This document shows, piece by piece, positions 21,705 to 33,663 of a stretch of 64,000 nucleotides of DNA. The position numbers and the translations under genes were made by a program. This DNA comes from Phlyctochytrium arcticum. Taxonomy: Eukaryota > Chytridiomycota > Chytridiomycetes > Chytridiales > Chytridiaceae. The DNA is taken from the NCBI GenBank assembly GCA_025602905.1, contig JAHLKI010000023.1, positions 62,001 through 126,000 on the forward strand. The letters run 5' to 3'. How positions within the stretch are numbered: position 1 is the stretch's first letter; every line of letters starts with the position of its first letter. A model generated the notes under the pieces. The model was not told the origin of the DNA, did no database searches, and worked only from the letters and a program-made list of their open reading frames with translations.

Positions 21705-24700
21705 ATGCTTACGGCCGAGATCACAGAGGAAAGTCCTTCAACTGGAGAATCAACCACACCCTCACAACCCATCGGCACTGATGACTACTCAAAAAGTCAC
21801 TCAATATCCCCACAAAAGTTAAAGATAGAAGCCCCACTGCGCGGCAGCGGCAATTGGGATGAGGCCATTTCCGCCAATTCAGCATGGCCCCTCTACTTTC
21901 GAGAATTTGGGGGCAGTGCTTCCCATCACCATCAGCACCCTTCACAGTTTACCAGTAACATACCCCGACCTGTCACACGAAAAGCTCCTTTGCGACGAGT
22001 CAATGCCCAGCCCTTTGGCCAGGCTGCTGCTCCGGCATCTCCCGACGACACATCACCAGGTAGGGCTTCACTTTTCGTTTATCCATCAATCTACAGTTTT
22101 TCTCATTTCAAAATCCTTCTTTAAAAATAGCTGTCGAAAATCGGATCCCGTCACCGAGACCGCTCAGTGAACGCTCACCCACACCCCTAGAATCGCCAGC
22201 AGAAGTAGATTCGGAAAATTTGGATGAAGAATATCTCCTGAATCCATCCAATCTCAAACTGTGCATTACGAGTTACCCTTATATGGCCGTGAAAAATGAC
22301 GAGCTCTCGTTTTTGGAAGGCCAAGTCATTCGGGTCGTGAGGACCGTGGAGGGCGGATGGTGGGAAGGGCAGTTGGATCAGCGTGTTGGTTGGTTTCCAG
22401 CAAATTACGTGGAGGATTATATAGCACAGCCGGAAGATTTGGCTGACGGAGAGGTACGTTCACGATCAGACTTTTTTGATTGAAAAAATGGCCTAATCTG
22501 ACATTCCCCAGATTGGTCCCTTTGCCAATACCATTGAAGAACTAGATGACTTGCGACTTCGTACGATTTCGTTAAACACTGATGTGCAAGGCTCAAGGTC
22601 CCCACCCGAGACTGAACCTGTGGACCTGGCTGTGCTCGCACAGGAGGGCCACCGATCTGACCTGATCAATTCAATTATTGCGGCTGAACGGCAGTACTTG
22701 GAATCATTGCAAAATTTCATGGATGTAAGTTACTTGTTCACATACGAAATGGAGTCATCCTAACCCTTGTGACCTTTAGGAATATGTGTACCCACTCTAT
22801 CAGGTAGACTGGCTTCCACCACATCATCACCAAGCCATGTTTGGCAATATTGAGGATGTCGTGGACTTTGAGAAGGAATGGATAACGGCACTTGAGGGTT
22901 GTAAGGAAACACAATTCTTTGGACAATGCGTGTTGGAAAATGTAGGTTTGCCATTAGATCGCGTGATTGAAAGACCGTGGGCCAGTGTATTGATCACTAT
23001 CTCTTCTACAGGCGGATCGTTTTTGCGAAGTGTACACCGAATATTGCGTTAATCTCCCACATGCCGTTACTGTCTGCACTGACTATGGACGGAATCCTTT
23101 CATGACGCGATTCTTGCAAGCTATGCGAAACAAATCAAGTCCTCTGATCCTTCACATGGTGTCGTTCTTGCATAAACCTGCGCAGTGGAAGGACCGGTCC
23201 CAGGCTGCTTTGGTCAACCTCCTTCGGTCAACGGATCCAAAGCATGCTGATTATGAGCTCCTTGCCCAGGCCTGCGATCGCATCTCCAAGATTGTTCAAG
23301 ATATTGAGCAACGACGGAAACGTATTGAGAATCGCGAGATTATTCACACTTTGCGTCAGCGCATCGAGTCTTGGGAGGGACCTGCCCTCGAATCATACGG
23401 AGCCATCGTATTAGAAGGGACGCTGAAATTGCTTGAAGGTGGAAAACCCCGCGAACGAAAGTTTTTCTTGTTTGAAAAATTGCTCTTGATTGTTCGGTCG
23501 GGAGGAAACAAATCTGACATGATGTTACGGGTGGTAGAGAAACTGGTGCTTTCGCCCACAACAGTTTTAGCATTGGGGGAGCAGGGCACTGATGAGACCA
23601 ACCTTTCGTTCCAGCTGTCGTACCTTCTTGAAGATAGCAAATTCAAGACTTTAACAATAATTGCTTTCAACCCGCAGCAAAAGGAGCGGTGGATTACGGC
23701 GCTGCATGCTCAATTGGAAGGAAATGTCACGGCCATCTTTTCTCCTTCGACTTCGGGAAGCGTGGATGACTGGAAAGAAATCAGCGAGTCAAGTCCACAA
23801 CGGCCACTAAAGTGGTTTGCGTCTTGGAGTGCTCGAATTCGCAAGAAACGACCGAGCCTGCCCAATTTAAAGGAATACGGCGAGGCCATGCTCACGGAAA
23901 GTGGACGATCAGAAAGTGAGGGCAACATTTTCATTCGGGTCATTCGGAAAAAGGATACGCGGGAAAGACTCAAGAACAATGAATCTGACCAATTCTTTGC
24001 GGATACTATACCAAGTGAGCTCCCCGTCCATGCCAAGCATCCAAGCTATCCTGTTCCCCTTAGCCGCGCTAGTATCATTAGCCCTGCCGAGTTGGCAGTA
24101 CCTCACCATCCACCAGTGCAAGAGACGGTTGCGGCGGCTGCGTTGGCTGCTGAGAGTTTGGTTCAAGACGGGCGACGGACTACTCATATTCGCGCACATA
24201 CTGCGAGCTCGAGTCGGTCATCTCAGGGAAGCCTGTCGGGACTGTCTGCGGCAAGCCACTCGAGAATGGAGCCACCACCACCCATGCCTCCACTTCCTGC
24301 CATCGTAAAAGAAAAACTACATAGCCGCCAAGGGTCGCAAAGTGGTCTTACCGCTTCGACGAGCACCGGGGCGCTACCCCAGCTTGTAACGAGATCAGCT
24401 TTGACGCAGTCTGTCCCGATTGAACAGAGTGCGCAAGATGGGTTGCTACCAAAGTCGCATTCCGTTCCCGAATTCCCCCTTTCGGTCATGGATAATGCGC
24501 GTTCAGAAACGCCATTAACTGGCATGACGGACGTGAGCCAAGCTAGCAGTCCCAGCGGAATTCTCTGGATGCAACATGCGAATGCTGCGGCGGCCAGCCT
24601 GGGACCTAGTCGTAGTCGACCCATCAGCCCAACGGCCTCTGAACTAGCTTCCATGGGTGGAAACCGGGTCACGCCTCAACCACCAATTCCCGTTGTCCAA

Positions 24701-27151
24701 AACCCGGACCATCATACCCTTTCGCATGACTCCTTTTCTGCTCCTTTACCATCACCATCGGTGAAAAGTGGTGCTTCAAATCTGGAGAGCCATATTGCAG
24801 GGAAAAAGGATCCGTCCGCCCGAGCTTCTACGAGTGGATTCCTATCACCGCCAGATTCGTCACATTCCAAGCGACAGCGTGTGTGGAGTCACCCTGCCAA
24901 ACTCGAAGGCTCGGATGTCATCAAGTCATATGCTGGGACTTCATGGTCTAAGCGTAGCAGCCAGTCCAGTAAAATGGCCATTGACTCTGCAGAGAAGTTG
25001 AAGTTGAGGCGGTCAGGGAGTGGGGGCGCCCGGATAAGAAGATCTATTCCGGTGGCATCCATTGTGACGGAGCCTGGATTGTCGACTGTGGACGGCTCGC
25101 GGTCAGCACCCGTAGAGGGTAACACTCCAAATCGGCCGAGCCAAGATCTGTCATCTCTGTCAGCCACTGAAAAAGCCAGGTCCATTCGATCATCGACCAT
25201 TGCTGAACAGCCCTTGCTGGAAGATGTCTGCACAATGCCTTTGTCTGATCAGTCAGTCACGCAGCCATTGAGTGGTTTGGATGTTTCTCCTACTCCTGTT
25301 TCCATTTCAGATGCTGCTTCGTCACCACTTTCCGATGATCAACCACTCAGTCATCTGCTACCGGACACCACAGGCGCAGTCGCAGTCTCACAAGCGGGGT
25401 CGCCCGACCTGGGTTATTCCAGCAGAGACTCTGAATCTCAAGACACACCATTACCCCTCTTTCCCCGTCACCCAGAATATCGACGCGCGAGTGTCACGAC
25501 TCAATTGCCTTCCTACGATATGCATTCACAAGAAGCTGCGGATAAAGAGGGCACGCGCCGAGTCCCCGTTTCTTATGCCATGCACTCGACTTCATCCATG
25601 GCCAATCTGACATCCATGAACCGCACTGTACCCCGCAAATCCTCAGCCGCCACGCTCGTCCAAGCTGTACGTGGGTTTGGAAGTTTGTTTCGACGGAGTA
25701 AATCTTCGGAAGCGTTACGGGCTGCCAAATTTATGAATGCGTCATCAGCAGAGTCGTCGACAGCTGATAATGCTTCGGTGGCTAGTCGCCAGACGGAATA
25801 CCAAAACAATAATCATGCAGAATTGAAGGCGCAGAAAAAGTCGAGTTTCTCGGATCTGAAATCGCTCTGGGCAAAAGCAGGGCGTAATCGAAGCAAGAGT
25901 TCTGGACAACAAGCTGCTGCTGGCGGTACACCACCGTTCCATCCACCCACGTCAGCTCCCGCGTCCCCCGTTCTGCCGACCTTACGGACCCAGATTTCTC
26001 GTGTGCAGCCGCCCGCCCAAGTCCCTTCGCCCCATGAGCAGCGACATTCCCATCATCGGGATTCGGAAGAAAGTGCTTATCGAAGGCGACGCCAGTCCCA
26101 AGTCCGCTCGCCTACATTACAGTCGGTGCCGATGCCCTCCCCTTTACCATCCGCGCCCATCCCAGCAGCACCCATAACCAGTCTGCGCAATACGCTTTCC
26201 CGGTCCATTCGGGCCAAGGATGTTTTGTCGGTGCCTGGAGGAGAGGTTGGCTCTCCGAGTAGTAACAGTGGGACGGTTGGAAAGATTCAGGATGAAGAGT
26301 CGCTGAGACGGCTGCAGGATAGCGGAGTCTATGGACTGCTCAATAATGCTGCGGGTGGTCTTGGGTCGGATGTAGGGCGGATGCGAGAAAATAGTGGGAT
26401 GGTGGTGGATGCTTCGTCTACGACTATTTCGGCAGCACCAGCCGTGCCGATGGATGTTCCACTTCAACCCATGTCGATTATTGACACGTTCCGGACCAAA
26501 ATCCTGGGAGTGTCACCTCCAACAGAATCCAGTCAACAGCCAAACGTTTCCCCTTCTTCTTCACCCCCTGCACAAACTCAACAGCAACTGTCTACTACCG
26601 ACGCATCACTCGCACAGTACTCATCCCAAATGTATGAGCAGACGCTTAGTCGTGCGGGAAGTCGTCATTCGAGGAGTAAGAGTTTGGGGCAAACCACGAC
26701 GCAGGATAGTAAACCTTTACCCGGTATCCCCTCCACCATTTCTGAATCTCCCGACTTGGAACCATCATCCAAAACTCTTCCACAAGTGATGAATCAGGTC
26801 CGTACACTCCGCCGGGCTCGAAGTAATATTGCCGCGTACACCACCACCACTGCTGCTGAGGACCTCAAACCCAAACTGCAATCTGTCCCGTCCGTCTCAT
26901 CACCCGTACCACTTGACCAAGTCGGCTCAGAGATAATTGTAGAGGAGGAAGAAGAAGACTTTGGCGGGCCCGTCATTGGACGGCTCGAGAAGGCGTGGTA
27001 CGTCGATCTGGTCACGAAATGTGAAAGCATGGCGGGCGAAATCCGGGATTTGAAAAAACAATTGGACGCCGTTTCACAAAAAGTCGATGTGGCGGATCAT
27101 CACGATGTTGCTGCTGATGGGGTTCCGATGACGGCAGTTTCACCTTCATAG
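21705..27151 (+). CDS. SH3-DH-PH Rho guanine nucleotide exchange factor
   Basis: Five exons: 21705-22059, 22131-22453, 22512-22724, 22780-22941 and 23012-27151, 1730 residues. The first ATG in the ORF is 21705. SH3 domain at about 157-215 (ITSYPYMAVKNDELSFLEG, GWWEGQL, GWFPANYVE). DH domain from about 274 (INSIIAAERQYLESLQNF), which catalyses GDP release from a Rho GTPase. PH domain about 475-590 (VLEGTLKLLEGG, RKFFLFEKLLLIV). A very long disordered Ser/Pro-rich tail follows, with basic patches, and a short coiled coil near the C-terminus (CESMAGEIRDLKKQLDAV). The layout recalls PIX-type GEFs, but the tail is fungus-specific. Likely controls actin and polarity at the membrane; which GTPase is unknown. 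Confidence 0.88.
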
Positions 27152-27418
27152 ATTTTTCTCAACTCTGCGTATCTTTGGCCCTTCCCCTCTTTCCTTGCCC
27201 CTTGTTCTGCTGTCCTCCCTGTTGCGTATTTTTTATTTGCGTTTATCGTCGTATTGGCAAAGGACATTTGTTTTCTTTATTTTGTGTATATTCTTTTTTT
27301 CCCCCTTCTTGTGTGTTATGTTTTTTCTATATAGTGATAACGTTGTGGGATTTGTAGAAATAGAATGGATTGTGTTGTTTTTAATGGGATCTATAGCAAG
27401 TGCTGATTATTAACATGG
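27152..27418. other. 3' flank of the RhoGEF gene
   Basis: T-rich sequence (27200-27330) typical of a 3' UTR and polyadenylation region. No gene. Confidence 0.4.
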
Positions 27419-27420
27419 TA

Positions 27421-27556
27421 CCGTAAATACCTGGCTCCTGTACCCCCCCCCCTCCCGGTTCGATGCCCGGTCTAAAAACTGTGCCTGAGCCTTGGACAAC
27501 TGTGCCTCACCATCGAACCGGGAAGGGGGGGGGGTACAGGAGCCAGGTATTTACGG
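27421..27556. mobile_element. 136-bp fold-back MITE with TA target duplication
   Basis: Two near-perfect inverted arms of about 46 bases (27421-27465 and 27512-27556; CCGTAAATACCTGGCTCCTG at the left edge) enclose a loop of about 46 bases. Each arm has a ten-base C or G run, and they differ by one T. Both ends abut TA (27419-27420 and 27557-27558), the duplication made by Tc1/mariner transposases. It has no coding capacity. The inner arm end reads GGTTCGAT, a chance resemblance to a tRNA B box. Confidence 0.75.
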
Positions 27557-27558
27557 TA

Positions 27559-29578
27559 TGCGTGGGAATAAATCCAAACAGGACAAGTTTTGGGGGCCGT
27601 TTATCTGTGATCCGAGTATATGTAGAGTGGATTCGCCTGTTATTCCTAGGTTCGTTTTCCAATGCACTTTTATACATTACATCGCACGACCTGCAGCGGC
27701 ATCGTTCTCACACCTCGAACGTACTTCCAACTCTTCAATGCAGGACATACATACATTGTTACTGGACCATGTCATCAGCATTGCTCTTGAAGCTCTTGAA
27801 CTTGACTTGATAGGTCTTACCGTGAAGGCTCGTTTTGCTATTGGATCTCGTCTGGCGGGTCGCCCCGGCGGTCTTGCTATCTTTACTCACTGAACAGGCT
27901 AGTTCTCTTCTGGGTCTCCCCGGGTCTGGTCTTGGTCTGCTCTTTCGACTAGTTTTGGTTTTGGGTTGGTCCGGTGTGTGTCTAGTGTTTGTCTGGCGTT
28001 GATCTAAAGTCTTTGTTTGATGTGGTCTTGCCATCTTGGTTAGAAATCTGGATTAGTCTGGTCTTGTTTAGAGTCATCGTTGGTCTGAGTCTGTCCTTCA
28101 TTGCCTTGCAGGCTTGAGAAGTCTCTACATTATGCTTCTACCGCCCGTAATGATTTCAGTGCAACCTAACGTGCGAAGATGTCCTCTCCTTGATTCAAAT
28201 GAGCTCCATCATCATGAGCGGTAATATTGCTGTCACAAACCGCAAGTCAAACTTGTATGGGCAGAAGGTAACGGTTATGCATCTTCACTTTGAACATGTA
28301 CGTAAGGGCCTCCGGCCGAATGACTGCAACCGATGATGGGCAACCTGTTTGCAATTTCTCGTCTTCCTGTCTCAGAACAGATATGTGCCTGCTATGTGTC
28401 TGGGTTTATCTTCGAAGGCTCTCGTCAGTCACCGAGCCTGGGACTCTGTTAACGGTAGCGGGGTTTTGTCTGACGCACTGTCCAAGTATCGGTATCGTTG
28501 GACATTCTTTTTGATCTAACCGAAACTAATCTTAGCCTGCATGCTAATTCTTGTGCTCTTCCGTCAAATTGCCTATACATGCGTGACTTCCATCAGCGTG
28601 ACAGAACTGCTTGAGCCCACGGCAAATAGGGGAATATGCTCAACAAACAAGTGGATGGTATCAAGGAACTGTCTGTCAATAACCTCCCAAGCTTCCCAAC
28701 TATACCTGTCACCGGCTCCGACCTCCCTCTTCAATGTTTGGATGTTTGGACATGGAGAACCTGTGATCTCATTCCGAACATCCTTCCCTGGACCTCGGCC
28801 AAAATATAATGCACCTTTCCACCAGCTACCCTGGATGCTGGCGTGGTTCACGACGTGTTCGACTTTCCCACCGTTGTAAAGTCCAGTTGTTTCTCACGTA
28901 GAATTTTTTGACTCCCGCAAAACAAGGAGTCTTGCCGGGATGGTGGCAGGGGTGGTCGTGGTGGGAGGAGCGGTGGCAGCTCTGGAATTGTTTGCTATCA
29001 CCGCTATACCTCACCTCCCTCACCACCACTTCGGCCTCCATCTCTGCCCCGCTGCTTTACATCATCCAACACATCACCCCAGGCATGGGCAACTGGCTGA
29101 AATGCCTTCCAAAATCTCAAGTCCCCTCCCACCACCATTTTTCGACACATTCAACTACCTTTGCATATCTTATGTCTTGGGACGTCTTATGGCTCTGCAC
29201 CACGCGCATCTTCCTGGCCTGGTCTCACCCCTTCACCGTTCATCCCCACTGCCTGACTCGAGTCTGAAATCGCTTTTTAGCATGGGTAAAGTCTAACTAG
29301 CTGTGGGCAAGACTGCAAGAGACGCACAGTCTATCGTAGTAGTTAGAAGGGTTCGTTGGTAGTAACTCTGGGCTGGCAGTCGTAAGTATTAACGCTGCTC
29401 AGAGGAGCTTGTCTATTATGGGGAAAACAAAACAAAATAAATGTAGGTAGACGAGAAAAACAATCTCCTGAATGATATGCATAGTCTGAGAGGTCAATGC
29501 ATGGTGACTATGTCCAGTTTTCCTTTTCTCTACGGATGCATTTAGTATCTCGGACGTAGCAGTGTAACTGAAATTATT
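27559..29578. other. Gene-poor region, no supported gene
   Basis: About 2 kb. Positions 27890-28110 are strongly strand-biased with degenerate TCTGGTCTTG-like repeats, which create an open basic frame on the minus strand (27759-28034). The remainder (28540-29290) has overlapping open frames on both strands without recognisable motifs. Confidence 0.4.
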
Positions 29579-32008
29579 CTCTGGTTTATCCAGAGTCTTA
29601 GGGGTCCGGGGTTCCGTGACAGGGTGGCTTAGACGTTTCAGATGTTCGCTTTGTGGCCCAGTCCGGCCCAGTCACCGTATCCGCTTACGTAACCCATTTC
29701 TCCGCCATTTCCGAAATTTCAGATAATTCGGTGGGATTTTTCATCCTGTGTTACTTCAGCTCCGTTTTGATCTCATTGTCTTCCCATGAATTTGCTAAAT
29801 ATGCGCCTTCATGTTCGATGTCCTTGTTGCGTCCGCGGTTTCTTTATCCGCATTTCAACGCGTTCGTTAACTGATTTCCGATAATTTCTTGAATTGTAGA
29901 GAATTCGGTGGGGGTTTTCATCCCGTGTACATGTTCCCCATACTGCGTTAATTTCACCTCCGTTTTGATTTCATTCTCTTCCCATGAATTTGCTCAATAT
30001 GCGCCTTCATGTTCGATGTCCTTGTTGCGTCTGCGGTTTCTTTATCCGCATTTCAACGCGTTCGTTAACTGATTTCCGATAATTTCTCGAATTGTAGAGA
30101 ATTCGGTGAGATTTTTCATCCCATGTACGTGTTCCCCATACTGCGTTAATTTCATCTCCGTTTTGATTTCATTCTCTTCCCATGAATTTGCTCAATATGC
30201 GCCTTCATGTTCGATGTCCTTGCTGCGTCTGCGGTTTCTTTATCCGCATTTCAATGCGTTCGTTAACTGATTTTGCTGCTTTTCCAAATTCTCGCATTTC
30301 CGAGAGATTTTTTCCTCTTACAATATTTCCTTTTATTTTTTTCATATTCGCCTGAGTATGGCATCGACTTGTGCTCTACAATTTGCTCTTTGCTCTTTAT
30401 ACCCACCGTTTTACCTTTCTCTCTTATGGTATTTAGGCCTACTGAGGTCCGATACAACGGCGCCGATCTAGCAGTCTCCTAATGTCGGGAATTTCCGTGC
30501 TTTTTGCCTATTTTTTGGTAAACGTTCATCTCATCCTATTTTATTTGTTTCCGCTTGATTTATACTTCTTTTTCTGCTCTACAATTTGCCCTTTTCGCCT
30601 GCCCCATTTCACCTTCACGCTTCAACTCTTAACGGCCCTCTGTGATCCATGGGTCCATACCGTCTTGCTCAAACTAACAGCATTTTTCTGCCAGAATTAT
30701 GCCCTCTCTCCATGTGCAATCCTTTCACAAGCCTTGCGTCACCCTTCACGTAGTTCTATCTATGGAACTTTAGGAGTTTAACCCTTTTCATTGTATCATC
30801 ATTGCTTACCGGGTGGGATGTACCCAGCTGGACTTGTACCTTCTTGGCACGAGTGGCAATATACAGTTTCACGCAGCCTCATTAACTTTGCCATTTGCGG
30901 TTCCTACCATCTGTGCTTTCATTGGCACCGCCCTGCTTGTATGGAACTTAGTGTTAATTGTATTGTCGGGAGTCCTGGCCAACCAGCTGAAATTAAGGCA
31001 CCAAGGAACGAAGTAAGGTACATTCCAGTCCGGTGAAGAGTGTGGAAGTCATTGATGGATTCCTTGCGGGCAATGGTACCCGTCAGAGTTACTTTCCTCC
31101 TTGCCGCAAATGCTGCCTTCCGGGACCTGAAGGTTGTCCGGAGACACGGACAACTTTGGTCGAATTGAATGATGGAGATTGATCCGGGGTTTGGCCACAC
31201 TTTGACCTCAACAATAATTTATCATTCACCTCAGCTCATTTCAGGCCGGCCACCTGCGCTATTTGCTCATGTCCTATCTGAGAAATGATGCTGTGATCCT
31301 TGACAATAATAAAGATGACCCACATTTGGCCATAGCAATATCCCACGGTGTAAATGAAGCGGCCTCCACGGGTACCTTTCAATTATGGAGAATATGGGAC
31401 GGCACAAGGTGATGCGGTGGCGATGGTCTTACAGTTGCTCATTCACTCTGTCTTTCTGATTAGCTCTCCTCACTCGATTACTTCAACCACCGTACCTAAG
31501 GACTTGTTGAGATTTGTGATTTGCGGCCCAATCTTTGTTTGCCGTCCTTACCTCCTTGTCTACCACTCCAGAAACTCCGCCTTCTACCATTGGCGATATA
31601 TCGCCCGTACTGTTGAAGAATGTTGATACCATCCCTCCCCTTGGGCGACCGTTGTAGCTATTTTGTACTCAATTTTGGTATTCTCTCTCCTGCCATGGTC
31701 TTGTTTTAATTTAACTTGCTTGTAACATCTGCGGCTTCCCAAGTGTTCCAATCTATGTCTTCGTCTTTGAGCCATACCTACATATCCATCCCAAATTATT
31801 CCTTCATCGTGTTGATTAAATAACCTTCTTCCTTCATAACTGACAGGGTGCCTTGCTAAAACAACCTCACCGCCTCTCATTTATCATTGTCAATATTAAT
31901 TACATCCCACAACTGCTCCCACTTCGGCATTGTTTTTACCGTTTCCGAATTACAAAATTAAACCAGAGCACTTCCCCGCATGCGCGCAGCGCAACGGGGC
32001 ATTTAATT
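29579..32008 (+). mobile_element. Helentron-like non-autonomous element, copy B
   Basis: Inverted partner of 3869-6122. Starts CTCTGGTTTA (29579-29588), has three ~198-bp internal repeats (29690-30270) and an internal inverted decamer TAAACCAGAG (31959-31968). The 3' hairpin has CCCC at 31974-31977 pairing with GGGG at 31996-31999, and the end is ATTTAATT. Flanked by T on both sides. The two copies share matching short frames, for example 98 codons at 31584-31880 (minus), but no transposition gene. High identity means recent movement or ongoing exchange between copies. Confidence 0.55.
29690..30270 (+). repeat. Three tandem ~198-bp units inside element copy B
   Basis: The shared CGTTCGTTAACTGATTT core recurs at about 29861, 30059 and 30257, giving a 198-base period. 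Units 2 and 3 are more alike than unit 1. Confidence 0.8.
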
Positions 32009-32082
32009 ATTGTCTGGAGAAAAACTGAGTGTAGGGCATATATGAGATGCCAGTGTAATTGAAAATATCTATCTATATAAGA

Positions 32083-32590
32083 CTAGCAAATACAATAAAC
32101 AGCAAACGGCCACAAAACAAAGAATGATGTGAAGGATGGGGTAGTGGTGGTGGTGGTGGGTGTGGTGGTGGTCGGAGCAGCGGCGGTGGCGGGGGCAGCC
32201 TCTACTTCCACAAAAAAAACAATCATCAGTTTTCACTGCTACGAGTAAAGAAAGAAGGTAAGAAACTCACCATGCATGGCGGCCCAATGGGCCCGCAGCT
32301 GGACTGGGTCAGCCGCATTGCCGCTCGTTGGTTGGCCGGACCTCGAAGCCCGCCACGGCCTATATCATCAAGCTCTCAGTTAGTTATCAATACCTAAAAA
32401 AGTCTCACTCCACGAGACTCACCTCGAGTACCGCCGCGCACCTCCCGTACTGGTAGGCCCGGCCGCTGCCGAACCCCCACCGCTCTCGGGAATATGGGTC
32501 GAGCTCGGCCCCCCCCCCCCCCCCCCGGGCCTCCTTGCCGCCGTCAATCACGGCCTTCACGTCTTCCACAAACTTCTTGAAATCGTCCAT
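32083..32590 (-). CDS. Small Ser/Thr/Ala-rich protein with poly-G tract frameshift
   Basis: Three exons, 32423-32590, 32271-32359 and 32083-32204, with introns of 63 and 66 nt carrying good GTGAGT donors. It starts MDDFKKFVEDVKAVIDGGKE, then an 18-G run encodes a Gly tract. After the run the composition-consistent frame (Ser/Thr/Gly/Ala-rich, then a Thr-rich stretch and a hydrophobic FVLWPFAVYCIC tail) is one base out of phase. The run must therefore be 17 or 20 G for a full-length product. A TATAAAAA lies 45 bases upstream of the ATG. The tail could be a membrane or GPI anchor. No family recognised; the tract is probably hypervariable or miscounted. Confidence 0.45.
32509..32526 (-). repeat. 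18-base G homopolymer within coding sequence
   Basis: Uninterrupted run of 18 C on the plus strand (G in the gene). It splits the reading frame of the small gene at 32083-32590. Confidence 0.8.
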
Positions 32591-32635
32591 GGTGAAGAAC
32601 GGGAGGAGCAAACGAGGAATCGAAAGGTGGGATGA

Positions 32636-32643
32636 TTTTTATA
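32636..32643 (-). promoter_or_regulatory. TATA box of the small Ser/Thr-rich gene
   Basis: TATAAAAA on the minus strand, 45 bases upstream of the ATG at 32590. Confidence 0.45.
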
Positions 32644-32883
32644 AGATGTTTTAAGGACTTGGCTGTCGGAGGTAGTTGAGGAGCAAATTGGGAACCGAGG
32701 CTGTTTAGTCCATCATGAGAGAAAGCACTATAGTAGCTGATGAACGTGTGTATTTAACAGACAATGGAGAATGTATTCAGATTCAAAACATGACAAAAAA
32801 GATAAACAGTATGGGATGCATCAGGGACGCACGCAACAACAACAACAACAACAAAAAAGAATAGATGGATTGTTCAAAAGTCT

Positions 32884-33510
32884 CTACTCCTTGGTCTCGT
32901 TGGAGGCACTGCTAGCCGTGGTTGCCGGGCCATGGGCAAGTTTCTGCTTTTCAATGGTCTGAATAAATGTCTTGAGCCAAGAGGTAAAGTATTCTTCCGA
33001 GGCCTTGGTCGTGAAATCGCCCGTATCAGAAAGAGCTTGATGGGCCGAGCCTAGAGCGTATTCTGGGTATCCGGTCGACACTCCGTTAAAGGCAAACATG
33101 GAGGCCCGAATGGCCATTTGAGCACGGAGACCGCCGGCGATACCGGGGGAGGCGGATACGATGCCGTAGGTCTTGCCGACCAGGACATTGTCGCCGTGGG
33201 GCCGAGTGGCAATGTCGAGCGCATTCTTGAGGACCCCGGGGACATTGAAATTGTACTCTGGGGTCGCTATAAAGATGGCATCGGCGTGCCGGATGTCGTC
33301 CTTGAACTTGATGACGGCCTTGTTTTGCGAGTAGTACTCGGATTCCAGGTCTTGGTTGACAAAAGGCAGATTGCCGATGGATTCAGACAGCGTGACGGTT
33401 GCTCCCAGCGACGGAGCAATACGTTGTGCTTGCAATGCGAGTTTGCGAGAGTAGGATTCTTTGCGCAGGGAGCCGACAACGGCCACAATGTTGAGTTTCC
33501 GGGCAGTCAT
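32884..33510 (-). CDS. NADPH-dependent FMN reductase (flavodoxin-like)
   Basis: Single exon, 208 residues from ATG 33510, the first Met in front of the beta1 strand (LNIVAVVGSLRKESYSRKLA). That loop, GSLRKESYSRKL, matches the FMN-phosphate motif GSxRxxSxxR of the NADPH-dependent FMN reductase and chromate/quinone reductase family. The second signature PEYNFNVPGVLKNALDIATR (about 84-103) is also complete. Such enzymes make two-electron reductions of quinones, azo compounds or chromate in the cytosol. A short Ala/Ser/Thr-rich tail follows. A TATAAATA lies 86 bases upstream. Size is normal for the family (about 180-210). Confidence 0.9.
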   Translation of the reverse strand: MTARKLNIVAVVGSLRKESYSRKLALQAQRIAPSLGATVTLSESIGNLPFVNQDLESEYYSQNKAVIKFKDDIRHADAIFIATPEYNFNVPGVLKNALDIATRPHGDNVLVGKTYGIVSASPGIAGGLRAQMAIRASMFAFNGVSTGYPEYALGSAHQALSDTGDFTTKASEEYFTSWLKTFIQTIEKQKLAHGPATTASSASNETKE

Positions 33511-33595
33511 GTTGCTGGTAGCGTGGTTGCGAGTATGATCTGTAGGTGGAGTGCAAGGAGCTGCAGGTCCTGGGAGGAGAGGAATGTCGGGCTCA

Positions 33596-33603
33596 TATTT
33601 ATA
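33596..33603 (-). promoter_or_regulatory. TATA box of the FMN reductase gene
   Basis: TATAAATA on the minus strand, 86 bases upstream of the ATG. Just beyond it (33628-33663) are three TTCGAA palindromes in inverted and direct array, reminiscent of a stress-factor (TTC/GAA) binding array. Confidence 0.45.
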
Positions 33604-33663
33604 GGTTTTTTTGAGATTTCTTGCACGCTTCGAAATGTCGCTTCGCTTCGAAATTCGAAATAC

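Noticed and set aside
27421..27556. tRNA-like GGTTCGAT segment within the fold-back arms
   Set aside because: No acceptor stem, D arm or anticodon arm can be formed; the symmetry is that of a MITE.
27759..28034. 91-codon basic frame on the minus strand with ATG
   Set aside because: It lies in a strand-biased TCTGGTCTTG-type degenerate repeat that produces Thr/Lys/Arg/Gln-rich frames by composition alone; no motif.
28541..28879. Overlapping open frames on both strands
   Set aside because: No recognisable domain, no splice-consistent extension and no start context; treated as chance.
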